A stretch of 64,000 bases of DNA. Origin: Blastomussa wellsi (Eukaryota > Cnidaria > Anthozoa > Scleractinia > Plerogyridae). Of the stretch, positions 1-9,610 are shown in pieces. The position numbers and the translations under genes are program-made. How positions within the stretch are numbered: the first letter of the stretch is position 1; each line of letters begins with the position of its first letter. The DNA is taken from positions 9,047,456-9,111,455 of the forward strand of contig OX393564.1 of the NCBI GenBank assembly GCA_947652115.1, in the 5' to 3' direction. The notes below the pieces were generated by a model. The model searched no databases. It was not told where the DNA came from and saw nothing but the letters and a program-made list of their open reading frames with translations.

Positions 1-12
1 TGTGACTTTCAG

Positions 13-2532
13 TATGGCCTATGTGGAATGAAACATGACTCTAAGATTCACTGGAGCATTGGTTCAGGATCGACCCCTACAAAGAACACTGGGCCCGACT
101 CTGACCACAGCACGTTTCTACCTGAAGGTAAATAATTCAGAAAAGGCAGCTCTTCAAAGTTGCAACACGGAGGAGTCAATAAAATTAGTAGTTAAAAAGT
201 TTGTTTTGGTTTGTTATTGAGTTTTAAACAACGTAAGTTTCGTTTTGCAGGTAAATATTTATTCCTAGAGGCATCAGACTCGCACAAGCCAGGTGAAGCA
301 GCTGTCTTGACGAGCAGTGTAATTACTGCTGGCAAAGCTACATGTGTACAATTTTGGTATCACATGAAGGGACAGGATATCGGCAGCTTGAATGTCTTTA
401 TCCAAACAAATGAGTCAAGAAGTCTTGTTTGGAGTCAAGCTGGTACGAAAGGTGCCAATTGGCTGTTTGGTCAGGCTGGATACAAGGGCGGTTCCAAAAA
501 TTACAAGGTGTGACTCCTCTGGGATTTCATTACTACTGGGCGTCGCAGAATTTTGTCTAATGTATATCTGACCGGATTTTCAAAAACGTGGTAGCAGGAA
601 ATTTCGCTTTTATGGAGCATATCAGCTCTCTCTCATTTTTATTTATTTATTTTTTCCTTTATTTCAATTTCCAAGGTCTGGGACTTGCTTGTTTAGCCTT
701 GAACGGATGGTAAAGAACTTATTTTCTATATTGTTTTTTTTTTTATCAGTGTCCAACCACCCCCCCCCCCCCCCCTCCCTACCCTGGGATCTTTAGTTAA
801 GCCCCAGTCCACAGTGCCTAGCGCAAAATATCTGAAGTTCAGATTTCAATTGCTGTCTAACGTTGGTCTGCCTGAAGACATCATGAAGTCTGATGAGGGT
901 AAAAGTCTCACGATTTGCACGATGGCGTCGTCTATTATCCTATATCTAGCTTAGGCGGGCTTGAAAGAGTCTCGCAACGGTTGGATTTAACGATAATGCT
1001 GCGCCTACTTTAGACAGCAAAATCTTTAGACACGCGAATTAGGGCTCGGAACTAGAATTTGGCTGAAACTTTACTGTGGCTAGAAAGACTTAGACAAAAC
1101 TTGCTTTAGTTTGGCAAGGGAGGACTCCATTTCTTTTCGGATTAACCTACATCCGGGACATTTTCATTTGCAAGATAAATGATGTCGGTCGAAGCAGAGA
1201 GGCGAGGAGACACTTCAAGCGCTTCAAGCGCTGACAGTTTTCTTTTTTCTCGATTTTAGGCGTTCTCCGCTAAGCTAACAGTCAGAGTTTTCTATGATTC
1301 GCTATTGGGAAGCCATGCTTTTGGTGGTTTCCGGTGGACAATTGAGTTAATAATTGATGTAACCAAGACTTTACCAGCGTTTTGCTTATTCAGATTCATC
1401 GCCTGGATTGTGTGAAAATGAATCAAATGTCGATCTAGAACGAGTTAGGTCAGATTATTTGAGACGTACTTGATTTTAGAAAACTACAGATCAGCTCACA
1501 ACCGGGGTGTTTTCTTTTTTTTTTTTCTTGGTGTCGATTACACACGCATCTCGTGTTGTAAACACTCTTGAGTTGAATTATACCATTTTGTCCATGAAAA
1601 TATCCTGAATTTAGCCTCTCTGACGTTGAAAGGCATAAAAGAGTTATTTCCTTTCATTTGCGCTAGTATTGAGCCTTCTCGGCCCAAAATTATGAAAGAG
1701 AGTTTTTAAAAGTGCCAGTGACAGGTGAAATTTCTGTAGCAACGTTTTTGAAAATCCAGACAGATATAGTGGATATTAAATGACCGCGCGGAGATACGAA
1801 ATTTCTCTTCGAGTGTTGGAACACGAGAAGAGAAATTTCGTATCTCCAAGCGGCCATGTAATATTCTGTTTATTTTATGAACACCAATGAACTTCGAAAC
1901 CTTTTCACTTTTGCTGCTTGACATGTGAAGATATCATGTTTTCGCGCTATAGCTCACCTGGTATTTCACTGCTGTTTATATAATGTTTATAATGTTTTCT
2001 TAATTTTATCCGACAAACGAATTACTAGTTTGTTACTGTTATGATTTCTTCTAGATTGTTCTAGAGGGTGTCTTTGGAAATGGAGTTTATGGAGATATAG
2101 CTGTTGATGATCTTTCTTTATTAGACGGAGAGGAATGCCAAGCCATATATGGAAATGGTCAGTTCCTTTAGATTGAATTAGGGGTTTTTATATTGGCAGA
2201 GAGAATTTGGAAATGCTTCCTAGGATCTTGCCGAACATGCGCGAGAGGAAATTGAAATAAGAGAAATGGCCAATAAACAATAGGATCACCTGCCAAATAG
2301 TATATGATTTACGTCACGTGTCATGTGACAGTGTTTTGCTTCGCCTTCATACAAGCTGCAGTTGGGAGGCTGTGTTTATAACTATAACTGTTAACCGTTG
2401 TTTGGGTTATTATAGAAAATCCTGGATGCCTATTTGAACTAGATCATTGTGCATGGGTACCCATGGGTCCTTGGCAGATGAGCAAGTTTCTTCCATTAAG
2501 GTTCTTAACAAAAGATTGGCAAAATATTCTCG
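13..2532 (+). CDS. MAM-domain exons (four exons, gene continues on both sides)
   Basis: Four exons can be read: 13-127, 251-507, 2055-2157 and 2416-2532, each with an AG acceptor and GT donor, and phases that agree (115 nt leaving 1, 257 nt taking 2, then phase 0, then 103 nt leaving 1). The first three encode most of a MAM domain: YGLCGMKHDS at its start, a G-K-Y-L-F-L-E-A-S strand, a C-V-Q-F-W-Y-H-M strand, and the closing VYGDIAVDDLSL motif with a Cys just after. MAM domains are extracellular adhesion modules. The fourth exon (ENPGCLFELDHCAW...) looks like the start of another MAM-like module. The 5' part of the gene lies before the window. These exons point at the LRR/7TM exons downstream on the same strand and may be the receptor ectodomain, but about 7 kb and an N gap lie between, so that link is inference. 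Confidence 0.8.
508..2054 (+). other. intron between MAM exons, with a hairpin repeat
   Basis: This is an intron of about 1.5 kb between phase-0 exon ends. It contains a poly-C tract near 762-776, AT-rich runs, and a palindromic repeat at 1790-1847 listed separately. I see no other coding signal. Confidence 0.7.
1790..1847. repeat. palindromic hairpin, probably MITE-derived
   Basis: A 21-base arm at 1790-1810 (begins GGAGATACGAAATTTC) is matched by its perfect reverse complement at 1827-1847. The loop between them contains a further short stem (GTGTT/AACAC). It lies in the third MAM intron. I infer a remnant of a fold-back MITE. Confidence 0.7.
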
Positions 2533-3589
2533 GTAAGCATGTCCATTATTGTTCTTATCATGTTTCTGCTAGAAACTATAATCCCAGACTTAGATGAGTA
2601 TTTGGCGTGTGTCATGTTTGCGCCAATTCCCCCACTTGCAGTGTTGGAAAATGTCGCATTTTTCACTAACTTGCAAAAAGTGACAAATTTTAAACATTGT
2701 AAGTGGAAAAAGGGGACCGGACGAACACAATCGTCTGGATTGCAGGTGTTGATAATTTCAACACCACAATCTCGCAGCTCCAAAAATTTACAGGAAAGAG
2801 GTTAAAAAACAACGATACAGACCGACGATGACCATCGTATTGCATGGATCGTAAATGGCCCAATAGCATTGTGTAATCCTTCCTCTTCGGTTATGGGTAA
2901 ATAACACGCTTGAGTTAGTGTGAGGTGTGCCATTTGTTTTCAGTCCGAAAATTGCAAGATGCACAATGTTAAAAATGACTCAAATAGTAAAACTCGAAAT
3001 GTTCTCAATAGGAACTTTTAGCACCGCGTAGTTTGCATGATTCGGTAAACTGAAAACCGCAGTCTGAGGTTAGACGTTTGCCGTTTCCCAAGACTCGCAA
3101 ACATTCAGCCGTGGAATATTAAAATCTACACACAAAAGCCTAGCGAAATACTTTGCCGTTTTTCACGTACTACTAGGAAAGGTTCCTGCAGTTGAAACAC
3201 GAACCGCAAACGGCAAACGCGACGTAGGTCACGTGATATTTTGAGGTTTGCCGTTCGCGGGTTATCAGAAAAACGTGATTCTAATGGTCTGTATCCTCCA
3301 CTTACCGAGCTGTTCGGTTTAGAGTTCAATCACGAATCATGATCAACTTTATGCGAAAAAAATACAGGTGACCAAACCGTGCATATGGATTTGAAATTGA
3401 ACTGAAAATGTCTTTTTCCTGTGAAAATCTAAAATAAAGCTTAAAATCTTACCTGGTGTTAAGTTTTGGTCTTTATTCAGCTTTATAAAGCGGCCCATAC
3501 GCGCGATTTTAAGCTCTTCTCGCTCCCTCCCACTAACCTAAGGGTAATTGTTGTAACCGTGAAACTGTTCGAAATGGCAAAATGAAGGC

Positions 3590-6150
3590 TGCGTGCAGCC
3601 GTCTCCTATTTCCTAAAGCGGAATAGTGACGTCTGCGAAACGGCGTCGTTAATCGTGTTCCAGTATCCTGCTGTTTCTCCCGAATCTGGGGACCGCTCTC
3701 TCATTGGTTGCTTTGACAGTAGGCATTGTTATAATCAACCCTGATTGGCTGTCATCGTAAAATACTCAACATAATTATGCGTTGTGTTTTCATTAGCATG
3801 CAAGAGGAAAACATTAACGTTACTGAACAGGTTCGCGGGTGCTTTGCGGAAAAAAGATCCTCACGCGCGCGTATTTTGCGGGAAGTGCCTAAACCTATAC
3901 ACCATTTTAAAGATTATAGAACCAAGAATGTCGTGGAAATGTTTTTAAGTGGCAAAATTAACTAGAGAAGCTGCAGTCAGTTAAATGCAAATAGAACAAT
4001 ACTTATAAGTGCGGCAAACTCGCGTCGGATTTTGGCCCTTCGAAGTAAACAATGACTGCATGCCACTCAGCACATGTTTGGCTTTAAAAGTGTGTCGGGG
4101 AATCGTTAAAAAAAGTTATTATAATTCAAAGTTTGTTCACGTACTTTTTTCGGATTGACACAGCATTTGGACTTATATCTTCAAAACGAAAAACAAATTT
4201 GAACGTTTGGAGAAGAGGGATTCATGTACCATTGAGCAAAATTTCACTCTTCTACGATGAATTCTCATATGCAAACTAGCCGCTCAAAGATGACAAACTT
4301 CACGAAAAATTTTGCCGAGAAATACGGCAAAGAAAGTTTCGTAAACATAGCATTCCTACGGGAAGTGGTTTTCCGGTTTATCGCCTTAATGTTAATCAGG
4401 TTCAATCTCGCGAAACTCGCGGGAAAGTTGTGGTAGATATTATTTCAAGATCAAAGTATCCTTTGCCGACAATTCTGAGGCAGAATTATAATGTCGTAAT
4501 TTCTTGCGGGTTTTGACCACGATGGGAAAAACACTGAACAATTTCCGGCCCAGTGAGAGGAAAAAGATCACCATAGAGTACAAGGGCTTCAAAAAAGGCG
4601 AACGAAAATCGCGAGCAAGCCGCCGATCGGGAAAGCGTGCTCTCCGAAATGCGTGAAGCAGGGTATGTAGCACGCATCTATAAAATATTTGTTTATGATT
4701 GCTTTTCCTTCTTTTCTGTCCGTGTACCGGTGCATACAGGAAGAACCTTCTAATATTCTTAGGTTAAGAGTCATTGGATAGCAGTACTGTATTGTTTAGT
4801 GTATCGGCTCTTCAGTCTTGTGTTCCTTTATAATAGTATGAATTCGTCGTTGTTGTCGTGTGATATTTCAACAGATTCGTCCGATAAAGAACGCCTAGAA
4901 TCCACCATTCCGGAATCCAAACCTTCGCCTGGTTCAATAGAATTCTTTGACGTTTTTTTTTTTTTTTTTGTTTTTGTTTTTTTCTGCTTGCACATGCACA
5001 GGAAAGTAGAAATATTTAGTGTTTCGTTCGGTCGTTGTGACAATTTGTCGCTTTCCGCCAGCATTTCTACGTTTCTCTCTCCATCCAAAATCTCCGGATC
5101 CTGACAAAACTGTAGTGCAACGACAGAAGTTGGCGACGTGAGCAAAGGAAATTCCCTCTGTTCGAAGCCATTTTCCCGCGTTTGATCTACAAGTGTTGAG
5201 AGCTCGACACCTTTATAAAGTGTGACGCAATGAGTCACGCACAAAAGGAAATTTGCAATAACTCCGGAGTGAAAAAAGATTTTGGATTTATGTTTTTCGT
5301 AAAAGGAAGAAAAATACACACAGTTTATGTACAATAAAAATCACAATTTTGAACGAATTTGACCCGCGAACCTGTTCAGTATCCTTAACCGTAACTTACG
5401 TGTGATTTTGTGCAGTTTATTTCACTTGTTGTGAATCACAACTACAGAAGTCTGGGTCAAGGAAGAGGAGAATTTCAAAGTAACAAAGTCCGCACTGTAC
5501 AGTTTGCTGCATACTCAAGATCCCTCTGTATCAAGCAATCGATGCGTTGGAAGGCTACGGAAGTGACCCGCGGGGATTATTATGAAAGATCGAAGATGAA
5601 ATCTTACACGAAAGCGGTTATAAATCTTTCAAGGCTGAGCTGCTAGTGAATAAAGAGTTCCAAACACTTGGAATAAATAGTGTGGAATCCTCGAAGGGCG
5701 AGTACTTTTGGATGAATCGCTTTCGTGATCGTGTACTAAGTTGACAGGCTGCCGTATATAACTTTTACGGTTCCTGGCATTTGTCTTAAGGCCCTATGTG
5801 CCACGAGGCACGAAAAGGATATATGATGACATTTGTCTCAGATTAAACTCGTTTTCGAGTTTTTTGAATGCTTGTTATATTCTGTATAATTAGTGGGAAC
5901 TTCAACTTAGCTCAATCTAGCTGAGGTCACAGGTCTTCACCATTTCTTTACCCTGTGATTTTTTTTCTGACACTTGGCAGATCATGAGCTGTAATTTGCC
6001 ATATGTTTTGCTACTCACTGTCATTGCTAGTACTGTTTTTCTGTTTTATTTATATTGCTTAAGATCTCTAAATTGATTCTATTTTTCGCAGACGTCACTT
6101 TTCCGCTTTAGGAAATAGGAGACGGCTACACGCATGCTAGCGAAAGCCTC
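3590..6150. repeat. outer inverted-repeat pair around a nested TTAA element
   Basis: A segment near 3590-3650 (GCAGCCGTCTCCTATTTCC, then CGGAATAGTGACGTCTGC) reappears as its reverse complement near 6086-6150. The two arms bracket the TTAA element at 3814-5388 and about 0.7 kb of unassigned sequence. The arms resemble long terminal inverted repeats of an older non-autonomous DNA element into which the inner element inserted. The outer boundaries are not defined and no target duplication was found. Confidence 0.45.
3814..5388. mobile_element. non-autonomous TTAA DNA transposon, copy 1
   Basis: The element is bounded by TTAA on both sides (3814-3817 and 5385-5388). Its terminal inverted repeats share TACTGAACAGGTTCGCGGGT at the left and the reverse complement at the right. 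A second copy in opposite orientation is at 53103-54692, and internal sequence matches along its length. TTAA target sites are typical of the piggyBac and Kolobok superfamilies. No transposase ORF of useful size is seen (the longest is 168 aa with no recognised domain), so it is classed as non-autonomous. Confidence 0.75.
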
Positions 6151-6250
6151 GCTATGAGTTTGACAAAACCAACGCGAAAACATTCTTACAATTAGTGCTC
6201 CCCTCCCTGACGTTCTTAATTGTCCAAGAGACACGTGACCAGACCAAACC

Positions 6251-6300
6251 AGGCTCTCTCTCTCTCTCTCTCTCCCTCTATCTCTCTCTCTCTCACGCTC
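6251..6300. repeat. TC/CT microsatellite
   Basis: A run of TC dinucleotides with small interruptions (CCC, TA). Short ORFs crossing it read as low-complexity Arg/Glu or Ser/Leu and are not genes. Confidence 0.9.
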
Positions 6301-6640
6301 CAGGAGACGGGAAGGAGAGGACCCTGGGAACGAGGTTGTAGCCACGTTTAGGTTTGAAGCCACTTTTAGCGAGAGTTTTAAATTGGCGTCGACAAAATTT
6401 CCCAGCTCGGCGCTCTCTCTCTCTTAGTATGTGATTGACCGTTGGAACAAAAATCGCGCAAAAGGCATTCGGCAAAGGCTCGAGACAGACCAAACATGGT
6501 CACCAGGTAAGATTTCAATATTTATTTTAGCTCTTCAAAGGAAAAAGAAGAGTACTATTTTGCTCGCACGAAGGATAAAGATTTTGATCTTCTACGAAAT
6601 AGAAAGTTCCGCGGAAAAAAATGCGAATGCTCCTTTATTT

Positions 6641-6714
6641 CGAGCCTATGGCTCATCAGGCCGGCGCTTATCTCCGGTTTCCGAAGCATGAAGCGACTAG
6701 GAGTATTTCTACCC
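6641..6714. repeat. SINE fragment
   Basis: The segment GGCTCATCAGGCCGGCGCTT through GAAGCATGAAGCGAC is related to the middle of the longer SINE copy at about 16480-16698 (GGCCCATCAGGCCGGAGCTT ... TTAGCATTAAGCGAC). It is a truncated member of that family, next to the Penelope-like element. Confidence 0.55.
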
Positions 6715-6779
6715 TTAGATTATATAATTTTGTTTTATCAACTAGGTTGATAATGTGAATTGGCCACCGTAAAGAGATT

Positions 6780-8255
6780 CAAGAGCTGACGTTTCGAGCG
6801 TTAGCCCTTCGTCGGAGCGAATCAAGGAATTGTGGGTCGTGTGTTTTTTTTTATATATATAGAAAGATGGAGCTTCGCTATTGGCTGGTGCCTGGTAACA
6901 TGAAAACAACGGAATAAATTAGTTGAACGAAAAGCGTTCGTTGATACCGTGATGATTAAGAGTGCCGATTTGGAAAATAAATGTTTGTTCTAGAGTTTTG
7001 CGGCTTTCCGTGTTTCCTTGGTGAAGGGAAATGCCGCAGACTGCCATATGTTGCTTAGAATGATTGGAGAGATCGAAGTGTCTCGCGACCGGTTTCGATG
7101 CATTTTTGTCGTCTTTCTCTACGTCCCGAAGGTGTTCTCGGAATCGGTCGCCAAGTCGTCTCCCTGTTTCGCCGATGTATAACTTTTTGCAAAGAGTGCA
7201 AGTTATGCAGTAGATGGCATTGGCTGAGGTACAGGTGAAATGATCAGTGATCTTGATAGATTGCTTGGGTCCCGATATTTTTTCAACGTTGTGAATGAAA
7301 GGGCATGTTTGCATCGTGCGGGGTTGATCACTTGTTTGGAATGCACTTCTGACTAAAAAGTTACCTATGATTTTGTCGCGTTTGAATGAAATTAATGGAG
7401 GTTGCGAAAAGATTCTACCAGTGTCGGGATCATTTTGAAGTAATTTAAAGTTTTTGAGAATGGTGGATTTGACTGCGTGGTTGTGAGGGTGAAATGTGAT
7501 GGTGAATGGAATTCTATGGTTGTTTTCCCTCTGTGACGTTTGTAGTGCTGACTGTCGATCAATTTGTTGGACGCGATGATGGCCAGCTTGAACAACAGAA
7601 GCAGGATAGCCGCGTTTGTCGAATAAATTGCACATTTCCTCTGATTTTAAGGGAAAATCAGAGTCGTCACTACAAAGACGGCGAAGTCTAAGAAACTGAG
7701 AATAAAGAATGGAATTCTTGACATGTGATGGATGCGAAGAAGAATACAACAAATAATTATGAGAATATGTGGGTTTGTAGTGCATACTGGTGCATAAACC
7801 GTTGCCTTCGATAGAAACTTTGATATCCAGGAATGCCAAGGAAGTATCGGAAATTTCCCAGGTATATTTAAGAGCAGGATGAAACGAATTAACAGCGGTT
7901 ATAAATTGATCGAGATAGTCTCTGGTAAAAGAGGTAGCGCCGATACAGTCGTCAATGTAGCGACGATAGAGTTCAGGTTGTGGGCCGTTGTATTGATTGA
8001 AAAATTGGTGTTCAATGTAGCCTACGAAAAGATTGGTGTAGCTGGATTCCATTTTGGTACCCATGGCCACGCGATTGATTTGTTTGTAATAATTGTTCGC
8101 GAATGAAAAACAGTTGAGTGTTAACAATAACTCAGCCAGGCGGAGTAGTGTTCCTGAGCTTGGTTCCTTAACAGTGCATAAATCAAAAAAGGTGTTTGAG
8201 GGCTAGAAGACCTTTGCCCATTTGGGATTATGGTGTAAAGAGATGTAATGTCCAA
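6780..8255 (-). mobile_element. Penelope-like retroelement, 3' half (RT plus GIY-YIG)
   Basis: A 402-residue ORF at 6919-8127 encodes the later RT motifs, including YRRYIDD (the YxDD catalytic box), a linker, and a C-terminal GIY-YIG endonuclease domain (CKKLYIGETGRRLGDRFREH). RT motif A (ILDITSLYTIIPNG) lies just upstream at about 8215-8255 in another frame, so one frameshift is present near 8125. RT plus GIY-YIG is the signature of canonical Penelope-like elements. The flank at about 6785-6835 (GACGTTTCGAGCGTTAGCCC) resembles their terminal region. The N-terminal half is not upstream on this strand: it lies inverted at 8262-9180. Confidence 0.9.
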
Positions 8256-8261
8256 GATGTA

Positions 8262-9180
8262 ATGTCTAAGCAAGATGTTGAAAAATTCCTTCGCCGCGTT
8301 CAACTGAAAGCCTTTTTTCATGACAAAGAGGATGATTCTAACACCTTCTATGGTGGCCGACTGTTCTCAACACAAAAATTGGGCAAAAATTCTTAAATAT
8401 CCGGAGAAAAAGCGAAGAAAAAAACACTTTTTCGTTGAATAATTCTGAAAAATAAAAAAGTACATAAAAAATAAAGGGATACACTACAAATGTTTTAAAA
8501 TAAATTAAATTTTGTTAAAAAAAAAAAGAAAAAATTAAGAAACATGTTTCGGAAATGAAAACACAAAAATAAACTAGAGTTTCTTTGCAAAAAAAACAGT
8601 AAATAAAAAGAACACAAAGAATAAAATCAGAGTTTTGAGAACGACCGACCATGAGGACGGCCGATCGTTCTCATACAAAATTGTAATTGAAAACTAAATG
8701 TTTGATGACGGCCGAGTTTTCTCATAACCCGCTATATCCATGATCAGCGGTCGTCTAAGCGGAAGCAGTAACTGGGAGGACTATGAACAGAGGGCCAGTA
8801 ACTGGGAGGACTATGAACAGAGGGCCAGTTTGCCTCTTTAGATTTTTCATTAAAAAATGCCGTCACGACATCAATAAACTAAATTTCAATCGTAACACCA
8901 AATTTTCCCAACCTTTCTTCGGAAGAGAGGGCGGCGCTAAAAAAACCTTGGTAAGGGCAAAGACATAATTATCACAGCGGCCGACAAAGGCGGCGCTTTA
9001 GTTGTTTGGCGGGCCGACCTCTACCAAAAAGAAGCTTGCGGCAACTTTTTGACACCTCTTTCTATGCTAAAGTTGATAAAGATCTCACCTCCACTACCAA
9101 AAAATTGTCAAGAGCACTATTAACGACCTTATAGTCAAACAAGAATTGCCGGCTACTGCTAGCAATACGGACCTTTAGCA
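8262..9180 (+). pseudogene. Penelope-like retroelement, inverted 5' half
   Basis: Read on the + strand, 8262-8390 encodes DVEKFLRRVQLKAFFHDKED and about 8830-9150 encodes FFIKKCRHDINKLNFNRNT followed by ADKGGALVVWRADLYQKEA. These are the N-terminal region and first RT motif of the element whose 3' half lies on the - strand immediately to the left. Several frameshifts are present, and 8395-8765 is an A-rich stretch that interrupts the match. Part of the region downstream may be lost in the N gap. Confidence 0.75.
8767..8826. repeat. 30-bp tandem repeat, two units
   Basis: Two perfect adjacent copies of a 30-base unit beginning AGTAACTGGGAGGACTATGA (8767-8796 and 8797-8826), inside the broken Penelope segment. 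Confidence 0.9.
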
Positions 9181-9256
9181 ATGATGACGAGGACGTGAAC
9201 GTGAACGACCGGAAGTTGGAAATACGAGACTCGACGCTACCACGCATGCCTCGGGG

Positions 9257-9456
9257 NNNNNNNNNNNNNNNNNNNNNNNNNNNNNNNNNNNNNNNNNNNN
9301 NNNNNNNNNNNNNNNNNNNNNNNNNNNNNNNNNNNNNNNNNNNNNNNNNNNNNNNNNNNNNNNNNNNNNNNNNNNNNNNNNNNNNNNNNNNNNNNNNNNN
9401 NNNNNNNNNNNNNNNNNNNNNNNNNNNNNNNNNNNNNNNNNNNNNNNNNNNNNNNN
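9257..9456. other. assembly gap (200 N)
   Basis: Exactly 200 consecutive N bases, probably a placeholder of arbitrary size. It lies just upstream of the first visible LRR exon, so ectodomain exons could be missing here. Confidence 0.99.
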
Positions 9457-9538
9457 AACCGCACTTTTTTGCATACTCTGTTACAAATTATTACATAATC
9501 TGTTACAAATTATATATATTGCAATATTTTTATTTTAG

Positions 9539-9610
9539 ATCCCTTAATGACAACAAGATTCAAAGGTTGACTTCCAAGACATTTGCTGGACTGTTGTCTT
9601 TGGAGAAATT
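9539..9610 (+). CDS. LRR exon 1 of the receptor
   Basis: A 72-base exon between TATTTTAG and GTAAGC encodes one leucine-rich repeat (LNDNKIQRLTSKTFAGLLSL). One-repeat exons of 72 bp with the same phase at both ends are typical of LGR-type receptors. It starts with one base completing a codon and ends with two bases, so units can be added without changing frame. Confidence 0.85.

Larger units (their letters stand above)
2533..9538 (+). other. long intron or inter-exon region full of mobile elements
   Basis: About 7 kb separate the last MAM-type exon from the first recognisable LRR exon. It contains outer inverted repeats (about 3590-3650 and 6086-6150), a complete TTAA element (3814-5388), a SINE fragment, a Penelope-like element in two orientations, A-rich sequence and the N gap. 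I found no host exon here, but one or two LRR exons of about 72 bp could hide in the gap. Confidence 0.5.

Noticed and set aside
4828..5334. 168-residue ORF as a gene in the TTAA element
   Set aside because: It has a Lys-rich low-complexity run from a poly-T tract and no domain, and the frame is not kept in copy 2 at 53.1-54.7 kb.
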